From NCBI GenBank assembly GCA_000018565.1, contig CP000875.1, positions 2,371,199 to 2,435,198 on the forward strand: a stretch of DNA of 64,000 bases, in the 5' to 3' direction. Each line of letters starts with the position of its first letter. The first letter of the stretch is position 1. The notes under the pieces were generated by a model. That model made no database searches and was not told the origin of the DNA. It saw only the letters and a list, made by a program, of their open reading frames with translations. The position numbers and the translations under genes were made by a program. Below, piece by piece: positions 17,358 to 26,063 of this stretch. The stretch is from Herpetosiphon aurantiacus DSM 785. GTDB taxonomy: Bacteria; Chloroflexota; Chloroflexia; Chloroflexales; Herpetosiphonaceae.

Positions 17358-20300
17358 ATGCGTTGGCGCAAATTCTATCTCGTGATGATCGTTATATTGT
17401 GGCTTGGTTGGCTCGTGCCACCGCGTGCCACCCACATTGCACCAGTCCAAGCGGCTGAAGCTCAACTCCAAACTAGCCAAGCCAGCAGTAGCGATGCTGG
17501 TCAAGCCGCCGGATTCAGCAACAGCTATGCAGCTGTTCCATTGGCGGCAACCCCCAATTTTGCTGGCAATTGGTCGCTTGAAGCCTGGGTTTACCCAACC
17601 ACAACCTCAGGCTGCCGCAATATTTTGGGCATGAATTATAACAATGGCCTGTGGTTTGGCCTGTGTGGCGGCTTCTTGCGGGCGCATCGCGGCACGGCCA
17701 CGTTTGCCCAAAGTGCCGCTGCCGTGCCAGCCAACCAATGGTCGCATGTGGCGGTCAGCACCTACTACGATAACGACGGCGAGCAATATATCGCCGAATT
17801 TTTTATCAATGGCGAGCGCGAGGGTTTTTATCCGCTCGATGGTGATGGCACGGTTTCAACCGCCCGCGAACTGCGGATTGGCAACGATGCAGGCGATTTT
17901 TGGCTGGGGCAGTTGGCCGAAATTCGGGTGTGGAATTATAGTCGAGGTGAATACAACATTCGGCGCGATATGCACTCGACGCTTGATCAAGCTCCAGCTG
18001 GTTTGCTGGCGCAATGGCATTTAACCAATGGCTCGTTGCGCGATAGCATCAGCGATGTGGCGGCAGTGGCCCAAGGCTCAATCAGTTTTTCGGGCTTTGT
18101 CTCGCCTGCCTTGCCCGCAACCACGCCAGTTGATCAATATTTTAATAGCTTGGAGCTTCGCAGCTACGGCGCGACCAGCGTTTATCTGCCTAGTAGCGAT
18201 GAGGCGTTGTTGATTGGCGGCTATCGCGAAGGCTCAGTGAGCGCCACAATTCATGCGATTAACGCTGGCGATGGCAGTAGCCAAATTCGCGGCAACTTGC
18301 CAGTGCCGTTGGCCTTGACCAGCGCGGCCTATGCCGAATCCAACAATACGGTCTATGTTTTTGGGGGCAGCCTCGACAACCAACATGCCACCGTCGATAC
18401 AATTTATGCGCTCAATCCACAAACTGGCGAGGTACGCACCCTCGCCGCCCGCTTGCCGCAGGCGCTTGATCTCGCGGCGGTGGTCTATCATCCAATTCTC
18501 AACAAAATTGTTATTTTAGGTGGTTATACCCCGGCGCTTGGCCCGCTCGATCAGATTGTGGTGTTTGATGTAGCTACTGAATCAATTTCTATATCAGCTA
18601 GTATTCTGCCAGACAGAATTTATGCTGCAAATGCCGTTTATTCTAGCGCAACCCAAAATATCTATTTAATTGGCGGAACTAACGCAAGCGCTAATTTCGC
18701 TACGATTACTGAATTGGTGCTTAATGCTGATTCAAGCGTTAGCGCGACAGTGCTGGCTGCCCAATTGCCCAAGCCTGATACAGCCTTAGTAAGTTTTGAA
18801 GATCCAATCAGCAAATTGATTTATGTGATGAATGGACGGGCAACCAATCGGGTTGTGGCGTTTGATCCCCAAACTGCGCAAGTTTGGCGCACGCCCTTAG
18901 AATTACCGACCAATAGTGTTAACACGGCAGCAGCCTATTTGCCAGCAGGCTCGAAAATCCAACCATTTGCCAGCGCGATCTATTCGCCACGCCAGCGCCA
19001 TGCCCTGATTCTGGGCGGCGGCGAGTTTGGCGGCTTCGGCACCAATAGCATTTGGCGCATTTATTTGGGCGATGGGCCGTTGGTGCAGCTAGGGCGTTGG
19101 GATTTCCAAGGCTTTGCGGGCGGCACGGTTCAATCGATTGATGGTGATGGAGCCAATTTGTTGGTTGGCAATAGCGATGGTATGTGGCATTTCAGCGAAT
19201 CAGCCAGCATCCCAACCAATGCCCCAACCCAGCAATTTTACCCAGCCACTGCCGCCGTTGGCAGCGTTAACTGGGATACATTCAACAGCGTGGCCTATTT
19301 TGGCGCAGGCAAAAACGTCTATCGCGGCCAAAACGGCGGTTCTACGCTGATCTACGATGGCAGTTGGATGGCCAATGGTACGGTGAAGGCACTGCATACT
19401 TTGGCGAATGGCTTGCCAGCGATTGGGCGCGACACGATTGGCAGCACAGCAATCGCCTCGTATCAAGTGCCCAATGGCTCGTTGGGTAACTACACCTACC
19501 AAAATGTTGGGCCTGGCTGCTCGCAAACTACCTCAATTCGCACCAGCCCGCGCTCAACTCCACTCTTTCTAGAATATTGGGCGATTAACCAGTTGGTCAA
19601 TAATTGTGGCCCGCATCGCCAGAATTTTGGCGCACAGCTGCCACCCGAAGATTATTACCCACGGCTGTATCGCGTGCGTAAGCTTGCCGCAGCCAACACG
19701 AGTTGGGCGGTGGTTGATTTTGGGGTCTTGTGTAATGCCTTGCCATTTCAGGCTCGCACCATGGCAATTGGCCAAAATGGCGATTTATGGGTTGCTGGCG
19801 ATACGGGCGTTTGTCGCTATCCAGCCGCCAATTTGCCCGATAGTGCCAACCCAGTTTTCAATATTTTCGATCTGCCCTATGCCAACAACGCCCATCAGGT
19901 CGATGTTGATGCTGATGGCCGCATTTGGTTTAGCAGCGACAATGGCCTAAGTGCTTTTGAAGTGCGCCGCGATGGTCAAGCCCCGGTTGCCAGCCTTCGT
20001 GCCAGCGATTTTACCCATCTAAACGCCCCAATTGGCGCAAAAACAGGCTTGAGTGGGCTGGCTGCGCTGAGTGCGGTTGGCGAAAAAGTTTATACGGCCC
20101 GCAACAATATGCTCTATAGCCATGCCCCGCGCTGGAATCAATTTGATATGGGTGCTGAAATTGAGCGTTTATGGACGGTGCGTGGGCGCTTGTTTGCCGC
20201 AACCGCCACGATGCTGCATGTGCTTGAGCCAGATGGCCTGACGTGGCGACATTATGCCGTGACTGCCTATGATGTTGAAGCCGACCACCAAGGCCGAATT

Positions 20301-23300
20301 TGGGTCGCGCATAGCAACGGCGTTCAGCTTTGGCAGCCAACCGCAGCTTGGCAGGATGTAGCAAATCTCAGCCTGAGCGAACCTGTCTATAGCCTTGCCG
20401 CTGATGCTACTGGCCGCATGTGGCTGGGCTTGGGCGATGGCGTAGGCTTGTATGATCGTGGGCGCTTGGTAACTCGCTTGGCGTTGCCATTGGTTGGAAC
20501 TCACGCAACCAGCTTATTGGTTGGCATTGATAACGCCTTGTGGGCAGGAACGAGTAATGGGATAGCCCGTTTCGATGCAGTTACGGCCACATGGCAGGAG
20601 TTTAGCGTAGCCAATGGTGGCTTGCCAGCCAGCGATACAATTACTGATCTGTTGGAACGCCCTGATGGCAGCATTATTGCCAGCACAACCACTGGCTTGG
20701 TGCGTAAATCGCTGACAGCCAATAGTTTTGTTGCGGTTGCGGGGAGCACTCGCCCTGCACGATTAGCCAACGACGAACGCGGGCGTTTGTGGGCGGGAGC
20801 CAGCGTCGAAACCCAAGCCAACGTTTGGCAATGGTTTTATTGGGCCAACAGTGGCATTCGTTCGAACAACGTGCGAGCAATCGCCGCCGATCAGAGCGAT
20901 CGGGTTTGGTTTGCCCATCCTGATGGTGGCATTAGCGTGCGTGGAGCATTCTTGCCACCGTTGGCCGAAGAAATTCCAGTCATCAGCCAGATTACCCCAA
21001 CCAGCGCGGCCTATGGTCAGGTCGTTGAGATTATTGGCTCGGGTTTTGGCAACGACCTGAATTTAGATGTTCAGATTGGTGGAGCCACTCCATCATTAAT
21101 TTCAGTCTCGCCGACGCTGATTCGCGTGGCGATTACTAAACATAATCTGAGTGGCACGGTGAATGTGCGGCGTGGCTTGCGACGAGCGAGCCTTGGCACA
21201 AGCAGCAATCCAGCGTTTTGTGCCATTCCAACAATTAAACATATTTTCCCGACTGGTACAAATGTTGGTGGCATTATCACAATCAACGGCTCTAATTTTG
21301 ATCCCAATGCGATGATTAGTATGGGAACTGGCACGCCACGCCGTGGAGTGCAAAGCTCGATCGCCGCGCAGCATCAGGTAACCAGCGGCGATACATCGGG
21401 CAACTTATTGGTGCAAAATAGCTGTGCTGGTATGCAAGCTCAGGTTGGCGATGTGCGCCGAATTAACCTGGGAATTAATCAGGTGCAATTAAATCAAGGC
21501 TATCTCGGCTTTGCCCCGCTGGACAGTAATAACCCTCAGCGCCAAAAATTATGGTCGAATAACGCCACCATGGCTTCGGTGTTTGTGCATACCAGCCAAG
21601 CTTTGCGTCCAACCGATCGCTTGATGCTTGATCAAGTACTGGTGCGCATGGGACAGACTGGCCAGCCGAATCGGCGCGATTATGCTGTGCCAGTTTCGTA
21701 TAGCGCCTTGCCAACTACGGTTGGGCTACCGCCAGCCGCTACGTATCGCGATGTGGCGAATGCGCTGAATGTGCCAAATATTATTTATCCCGCTGATGGC
21801 CCGACCACAGTTGATGTGTTGCTCAAGAATGGTAGTGCCATTGCGACGAGTACCAGTTTTGAGGTCGATGTTACCCCAACTGATCCCATTCGCTTGCTGT
21901 TGGTGCCGGTTGTGCCCGACGCAATGAGTGCTAGCGCGATTAAGCAATGGCTCGACGCAATCGAACCAAACATGGCGGATTTTCGCTGGCGGGTGTTTCC
22001 TGGTGGCATTGCTCCAATCCGGTCGAGTATTACGATTCCGTCAACTGCGATTAGTGAATCTGGGATGTTTAAGGTTGAAGATGGCGATGCCTTTGACGAA
22101 TTTGGTATGCAGCTTGAAAATAGCCGTTTACGCTATAACGCCTTAAACAAGGATCGGATTATGGTCGCGATGGGCGTGATACATCCAAGCGTGGTTGATC
22201 CTGAGAGTAAAGCCGCTGGGATGGGACGGCTAGGCCAAAATGGCGATTGGTCGCCAGACCCTGAGTGTGAAAACGCTGGTTATTATCTTAGCCAAGCAGG
22301 GCAAGACGATTGTAATGATGAAGATCCGCGCTTTTTGGGCTGGGGGGTTGGCGATGGCAATATTGGCAAAACGCTAGCCCACGAGCTAGGCCATATGATG
22401 GGGATGGTTGAGGAAGATCAGCCTACCTATATCGATTATGGCATGCCTGGAGGTGATAATCACTCCAAGACGAGCGAGCTACGCTACATCACCAGTCTTT
22501 TGCCATCAAATTGTGGCGGCGTTGATCCGGCGATCTTTTCAGCGGATTTGACCTTGGTGCGCCAACCAGGTGTCAGTGAGCCGATGGTCAATCCAATTAC
22601 TGGAGCACAATTGCCCAATGTTTTGGATGGAACCAGCGAATCATCGGTGAATCGGCCCAAGGCTATTTTGAGTTATGCCTGTAATCGTGGCAATGCTAAT
22701 AGCTTTTTCGAGCCAACCGATATTAGTTTTATGCGCCGCGAACGTTTCGGCGTGCTCCGCCCGCTGTATGAATTTGCCCCTGAGCGTGAACGGTTGGCAA
22801 CGCCCAACGACGAGCCAGAACGTTTACACATCGCAGGCAGTATTTCACCAATTGCTGGAGCAATCGCTGGCACAATTGACCATGTTGAATTAAAGCCCGC
22901 TACCAGTGCCAAAAGCCTCGATTATCAAACCAATTATCAGTTGGTGCAATACGATGCTGAGGGCAACGAACTTGCGCGACGCGGTGTACTGGCAACCTTC
23001 CATGTGCCGCCGCATAACCACGAGCCTGGCACGCCAATTATTCACGATCATCCAAATCAACTCAAAGGCTTGTTCTCGGCCACAATTCCCAAGGCCGAGG
23101 GCGTGGTGCGGGTTGATTTAGTGCATCAACAAAGCCAATTAGCCACTTGGAGCGCCGGCCCGACTATTCCCAGCGTGAGCATTAGCAGCAATTTGGCGCA
23201 GCGCTATCTAGCTGATCAACAAATTGGCTTTGCTTGGCAAGTTACTGATGCCGATGGCGATCCGTTGGCAGTTTCGATTGAATGGAGCGCTGATGATGGC

Positions 23301-24482
23301 GCAACCTGGCAAGCGATCGCCAGTGCTACAACCAGCGGTAGCCGCGAGATCGATCTGGCCCAGTTGGCTGGTACGAGTAGTGGGCGTTTGCGGGTTTGGG
23401 TCAGCGATGGCTTGCATGCTAACAGTGCTACCAGCGAATTGTTGAGCATCGCCGATCAAGCGCCGAGTGCGGCGATTATTGCGCCAAGTGCGAACGCCCA
23501 GTTGCTCGAAAACCAAGCGATCAGCTTCTTGGGCATGGCCAACGATCCGCAAACTGGCGTATTGAGCACGAGTGCTAGTTTGCATTGGTTTAGCGACCGC
23601 GACGGCGATCTTGGCAGTGGCGCGGAATTGTATCGCCAACTCAGCGTTGGCCAGCATACAATTAGCCTGACCGCGATCAATCCGGCTGGCCTGCAAACCG
23701 TTAGCACTACCACGATCGAAGTGCTGGCCGATTACGATGGCGATGGCTTGCGCGATCAACAGGAGCTTGATTTAGGCCTGAATTTGCTGAACGATCACGA
23801 TGCCTTGGGCGATGCTGATGGTGATGGCTTGAGCTATCGAGTCGAACTAGTGCGCCAGACTGATCCGAACAATCCGGATACTGATGGCGATGGTCGCTCT
23901 GATGCTAGCGAAGTTGAGGATGGTGGCGATCCCTTGACGAGCGATGGAGCGCCCGTTGATCAATTGCATATTTGGCCGCCAAGCCTTGAATTTGAGGTCG
24001 ATTTGGCCCAAGATATTCAGTTGCCCCAACGCGCCTTAACCTTGCTGAGTCGAGCGGGAACCGATGTAACCCTCTCCAGCGATGCTGCTTGGCTTGATCT
24101 CAGCCAAGTCAGTGGCACAACGCCACTGGCGATCACGGCGGTGCTGAACCCAAGCTTATTGCGCAACGGCAGCCAAACCGCCAACATTAGCATAAACTCA
24201 AGCCTTGGCAATTTCAGCATTCCAGTCACGGTTAATGCTAGCAACAAAGCCGATTTCTGCGATGCCAATGGCACTGGCGGCCTGACCGCAGCAGATGTGG
24301 CGGCAGTGCAGGCCTTGGTTGGGGCTAGTGTTGGTGATGAATTGTATGATTATCGCGCTGATATTAATCGTGATGGCACGATTGACCAAAGCGATGTCAA
24401 TGCGCTCAACAGTTGTATTCAAGAACTGAGCAACGCAACGCCGCATATCATCTATCTGCCAGCAATTCAGCGCCACTGGTAA
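17358..24482 (+). CDS. Giant secreted multidomain protein with HELGH metalloprotease motif
   Basis: The protein has 2374 residues with AAGGAGG before ATG 17358. An N-terminal hydrophobic signal segment (about 5-35) is followed by a LamG/concanavalin-like domain (about 50-240), Kelch-type repeats (about 270-560, with LLIGGY, VYVFGG, IVILGG, IYLIGG), propeller repeats of the two-component-regulator kind (about 850-1200, RIWFSSDNGLS, MWLGLGDGV), and one or two IPT/TIG domains (about 1207-1360). Then come HELGHMMGM (H1675, E1676, H1679), PKD/Ig-like segments, DxDxDG thrombospondin-3-like calcium repeats (about 2124-2195), and a dockerin-like pair (about 2300-2354, INRDGTIDQSDVNALNSC). It ends in IIYLPAIQRHW. 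The metalloprotease motif is HExxHxxGxxE, with Glu at the usual third His. It probably acts outside the cell in adhesion or degradation; the substrate is unknown. Confidence 0.85.
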   Translation: MRWRKFYLVMIVILWLGWLVPPRATHIAPVQAAEAQLQTSQASSSDAGQAAGFSNSYAAVPLAATPNFAGNWSLEAWVYPTTTSGCRNILGMNYNNGLWFGLCGGFLRAHRGTATFAQSAAAVPANQWSHVAVSTYYDNDGEQYIAEFFINGEREGFYPLDGDGTVSTARELRIGNDAGDFWLGQLAEIRVWNYSRGEYNIRRDMHSTLDQAPAGLLAQWHLTNGSLRDSISDVAAVAQGSISFSGFVSPALPATTPVDQYFNSLELRSYGATSVYLPSSDEALLIGGYREGSVSATIHAINAGDGSSQIRGNLPVPLALTSAAYAESNNTVYVFGGSLDNQHATVDTIYALNPQTGEVRTLAARLPQALDLAAVVYHPILNKIVILGGYTPALGPLDQIVVFDVATESISISASILPDRIYAANAVYSSATQNIYLIGGTNASANFATITELVLNADSSVSATVLAAQLPKPDTALVSFEDPISKLIYVMNGRATNRVVAFDPQTAQVWRTPLELPTNSVNTAAAYLPAGSKIQPFASAIYSPRQRHALILGGGEFGGFGTNSIWRIYLGDGPLVQLGRWDFQGFAGGTVQSIDGDGANLLVGNSDGMWHFSESASIPTNAPTQQFYPATAAVGSVNWDTFNSVAYFGAGKNVYRGQNGGSTLIYDGSWMANGTVKALHTLANGLPAIGRDTIGSTAIASYQVPNGSLGNYTYQNVGPGCSQTTSIRTSPRSTPLFLEYWAINQLVNNCGPHRQNFGAQLPPEDYYPRLYRVRKLAAANTSWAVVDFGVLCNALPFQARTMAIGQNGDLWVAGDTGVCRYPAANLPDSANPVFNIFDLPYANNAHQVDVDADGRIWFSSDNGLSAFEVRRDGQAPVASLRASDFTHLNAPIGAKTGLSGLAALSAVGEKVYTARNNMLYSHAPRWNQFDMGAEIERLWTVRGRLFAATATMLHVLEPDGLTWRHYAVTAYDVEADHQGRIWVAHSNGVQLWQPTAAWQDVANLSLSEPVYSLAADATGRMWLGLGDGVGLYDRGRLVTRLALPLVGTHATSLLVGIDNALWAGTSNGIARFDAVTATWQEFSVANGGLPASDTITDLLERPDGSIIASTTTGLVRKSLTANSFVAVAGSTRPARLANDERGRLWAGASVETQANVWQWFYWANSGIRSNNVRAIAADQSDRVWFAHPDGGISVRGAFLPPLAEEIPVISQITPTSAAYGQVVEIIGSGFGNDLNLDVQIGGATPSLISVSPTLIRVAITKHNLSGTVNVRRGLRRASLGTSSNPAFCAIPTIKHIFPTGTNVGGIITINGSNFDPNAMISMGTGTPRRGVQSSIAAQHQVTSGDTSGNLLVQNSCAGMQAQVGDVRRINLGINQVQLNQGYLGFAPLDSNNPQRQKLWSNNATMASVFVHTSQALRPTDRLMLDQVLVRMGQTGQPNRRDYAVPVSYSALPTTVGLPPAATYRDVANALNVPNIIYPADGPTTVDVLLKNGSAIATSTSFEVDVTPTDPIRLLLVPVVPDAMSASAIKQWLDAIEPNMADFRWRVFPGGIAPIRSSITIPSTAISESGMFKVEDGDAFDEFGMQLENSRLRYNALNKDRIMVAMGVIHPSVVDPESKAAGMGRLGQNGDWSPDPECENAGYYLSQAGQDDCNDEDPRFLGWGVGDGNIGKTLAHELGHMMGMVEEDQPTYIDYGMPGGDNHSKTSELRYITSLLPSNCGGVDPAIFSADLTLVRQPGVSEPMVNPITGAQLPNVLDGTSESSVNRPKAILSYACNRGNANSFFEPTDISFMRRERFGVLRPLYEFAPERERLATPNDEPERLHIAGSISPIAGAIAGTIDHVELKPATSAKSLDYQTNYQLVQYDAEGNELARRGVLATFHVPPHNHEPGTPIIHDHPNQLKGLFSATIPKAEGVVRVDLVHQQSQLATWSAGPTIPSVSISSNLAQRYLADQQIGFAWQVTDADGDPLAVSIEWSADDGATWQAIASATTSGSREIDLAQLAGTSSGRLRVWVSDGLHANSATSELLSIADQAPSAAIIAPSANAQLLENQAISFLGMANDPQTGVLSTSASLHWFSDRDGDLGSGAELYRQLSVGQHTISLTAINPAGLQTVSTTTIEVLADYDGDGLRDQQELDLGLNLLNDHDALGDADGDGLSYRVELVRQTDPNNPDTDGDGRSDASEVEDGGDPLTSDGAPVDQLHIWPPSLEFEVDLAQDIQLPQRALTLLSRAGTDVTLSSDAAWLDLSQVSGTTPLAITAVLNPSLLRNGSQTANISINSSLGNFSIPVTVNASNKADFCDANGTGGLTAADVAAVQALVGASVGDELYDYRADINRDGTIDQSDVNALNSCIQELSNATPHIIYLPAIQRHW

Positions 24483-24486
24483 TTGG

Positions 24487-24713
24487 CATGCCCTCACCCC
24501 CTAGCCCCCTCTCCCGCACGCGAGGCGAGGCGAGGGGGAAACCATCCTTTGGAACGCCCCTCTCCCGCCGCAGTGGGAGAGGGGTTGGGGTGAGGGAACT
24601 TAAACCTACCCTTGGAACGCCCCTCTCCCGCACGCGAGGCGAGGGGGAAACCATCCCTCATGATCATTAGAACGCCCCTCTCCCGCCGCCGTGGGAGAGG
24701 GGTTGGGGTGAGG
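24487..24713. repeat. Palindromic repeat cluster 6
   Basis: Several CCCTCACCCCC / GGGGTGAGG units fill the gap between two convergent genes, starting four bases after the stop of the giant secreted protein. One arm (CGCACGCGAGGCGAGG) is locally duplicated. It could act as a two-way transcription terminator. Confidence 0.85.
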
Positions 24714-24725
24714 TGTGGGTTGGCT

Positions 24726-25727
24726 TTAAGCCGTATTGGCTGTTAAATAATCTTGGAGCCAGCCTGCGACATTATCTTGATACTCTTGCGTTTGAGCTGG
24801 ATCGAGGCCGTCCAAGGCTTGCCGCCACGAAAGCGCCCGATTGATCATCCCAAGCCGATAGGCAATCTCCACCGCTTGATCAAGCTGCGAGCGCGGCGCA
24901 AAGCGTGTCCATGGCTCCAAATAGGCAGCACGCAGCCGTTGTAACTCGGGGCCATGCTCATCGAGCTTGAGCCAATGGGCAGCGGCTCGCAACGTGACTA
25001 GCAGCGAAAAAAAGGGATGGCTCACGCTGCAATCGCTCCAATCGGTAAAGGTATAGCCGCGCTCGCCGTAAAGCACATTATTTTCATGAATTTCTTCGTG
25101 GGTCAGCGTTTCTGGCAAGCCAAATTCGGCTAATTGGGCAGCCTGTGCTTGTACCATTGGCGCTAATGCTTGCAATTGTTGATATTCGCTGCTACTCAAG
25201 CCAAGTTCTTGATCAATCAATAAATGCTGGCGATCGTTCAAGAGTTCGCGAAACAACGTTGGGAACTGGCTTAATCGCCGATCGGGAACGCCGAGTGCTA
25301 ACAAAGCTGGAACCCGTTGAGCGAGGTTTATTTGTAGCTCGCTGTACTGTGGCAACAACGCATACCAATGCTCAAGCTGGGTCAGATTTTGGCCAAGTTG
25401 ACGTAAGGTTGTGCCAGCATCGGCTGAGAGAATCCAAGCCTGGGTTGGTTCGATCGCTAAAACTGGCACATTGCAATCAGGTTGCCAATCGGCCAAGGCT
25501 TGGGTCAAGGCCGCTTCATAGTGGAAGGCTGGAGCTGGCGCTTTGCAATAGACCATACCTTGATTAGTCTGGATTTGGGCAAAGGCCGACCATGGGCGTT
25601 GATGTACGAGTTGAATTGGCTCAAGCATGCTGCGTTGATGGCTCGCTAACTGCTGCTCAATCCATGTGCTCAAACGGTCGAACCAATCGGCATGCTCCCA
25701 GGGTAATTGATTAATTGGTTGCGACAT
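24726..25727 (-). CDS. APH-family phosphotransferase
   Basis: The protein has 333 residues with AGGAG seven bases before ATG 25727. It carries the catalytic loop THEEIHENNVLYG (H210), a variant of the HxDxxxxN Brenner motif with Glu at the usual Asp position, and the metal-binding segment YTFTDWSDCSVSHPF (near residue 228), where D-W-S-D replaces the more common IDW/DFG. It therefore belongs to the aminoglycoside phosphotransferase / choline kinase-like fold. The substrate cannot be told, and antibiotic resistance should not be assumed. It stands alone, convergent with the giant secreted protein. Confidence 0.8.
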   Translation of the reverse strand: MSQPINQLPWEHADWFDRLSTWIEQQLASHQRSMLEPIQLVHQRPWSAFAQIQTNQGMVYCKAPAPAFHYEAALTQALADWQPDCNVPVLAIEPTQAWILSADAGTTLRQLGQNLTQLEHWYALLPQYSELQINLAQRVPALLALGVPDRRLSQFPTLFRELLNDRQHLLIDQELGLSSSEYQQLQALAPMVQAQAAQLAEFGLPETLTHEEIHENNVLYGERGYTFTDWSDCSVSHPFFSLLVTLRAAAHWLKLDEHGPELQRLRAAYLEPWTRFAPRSQLDQAVEIAYRLGMINRALSWRQALDGLDPAQTQEYQDNVAGWLQDYLTANTA

Positions 25728-25887
25728 AACTTACTCCTGCTACGTTTGCCGGGTGTATGTTACCCCAACCAGGATTGAGCGGTATCCAACGGAGGGCCGA
25801 CAATCGAACTGCCTAGTCGATGTTTTGACGATCTGGGAGCATGGCCTCGCCTTAACAATGGTTGGCTGGAATGCAACGTTGCTATTC

Positions 25888-25955
25888 ATGCCCTCACCCC
25901 CTCACCCCCAACCCCTCGCCCACTGCGGCGGGCGAGGGGTTGGGGGTGAGGGAAC
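25888..25955. repeat. Palindromic repeat copy 7, in the gap 25728-26063
   Basis: A short near-perfect unit: CCCTCACCCCCTCACCCCC on the left and GGGGTTGGGGGTGAGGG on the right. The 336-base gap holds no gene. The 35 bases before the repeat (AACAATGGTTGGCTGGAATGC ... ATTCATGCCC) resemble the flank before the duplicated unit at 9031 (AACAATGATTGGGTGGGATG), so the element may be longer than its GC-rich core. The rest of the gap should contain the promoters of the phosphotransferase and sensor genes; I see no strong consensus. Confidence 0.8.
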
Positions 25956-26063
25956 TTAAAGCCTATCCAAATTTAGCACGATGTATGCTACCATAGCAGG
26001 AATCGCCGCACGTTCAAGCAGTTCAGCCAATAGTATCTCGGTATCCTTTGGGGGAGGCCCATA

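Noticed and set aside
24726-25727. Aminoglycoside resistance gene
   Set aside because: Only the general kinase fold is supported. The catalytic loop departs from resistance enzymes (E in place of D) and context gives no hint of a drug.
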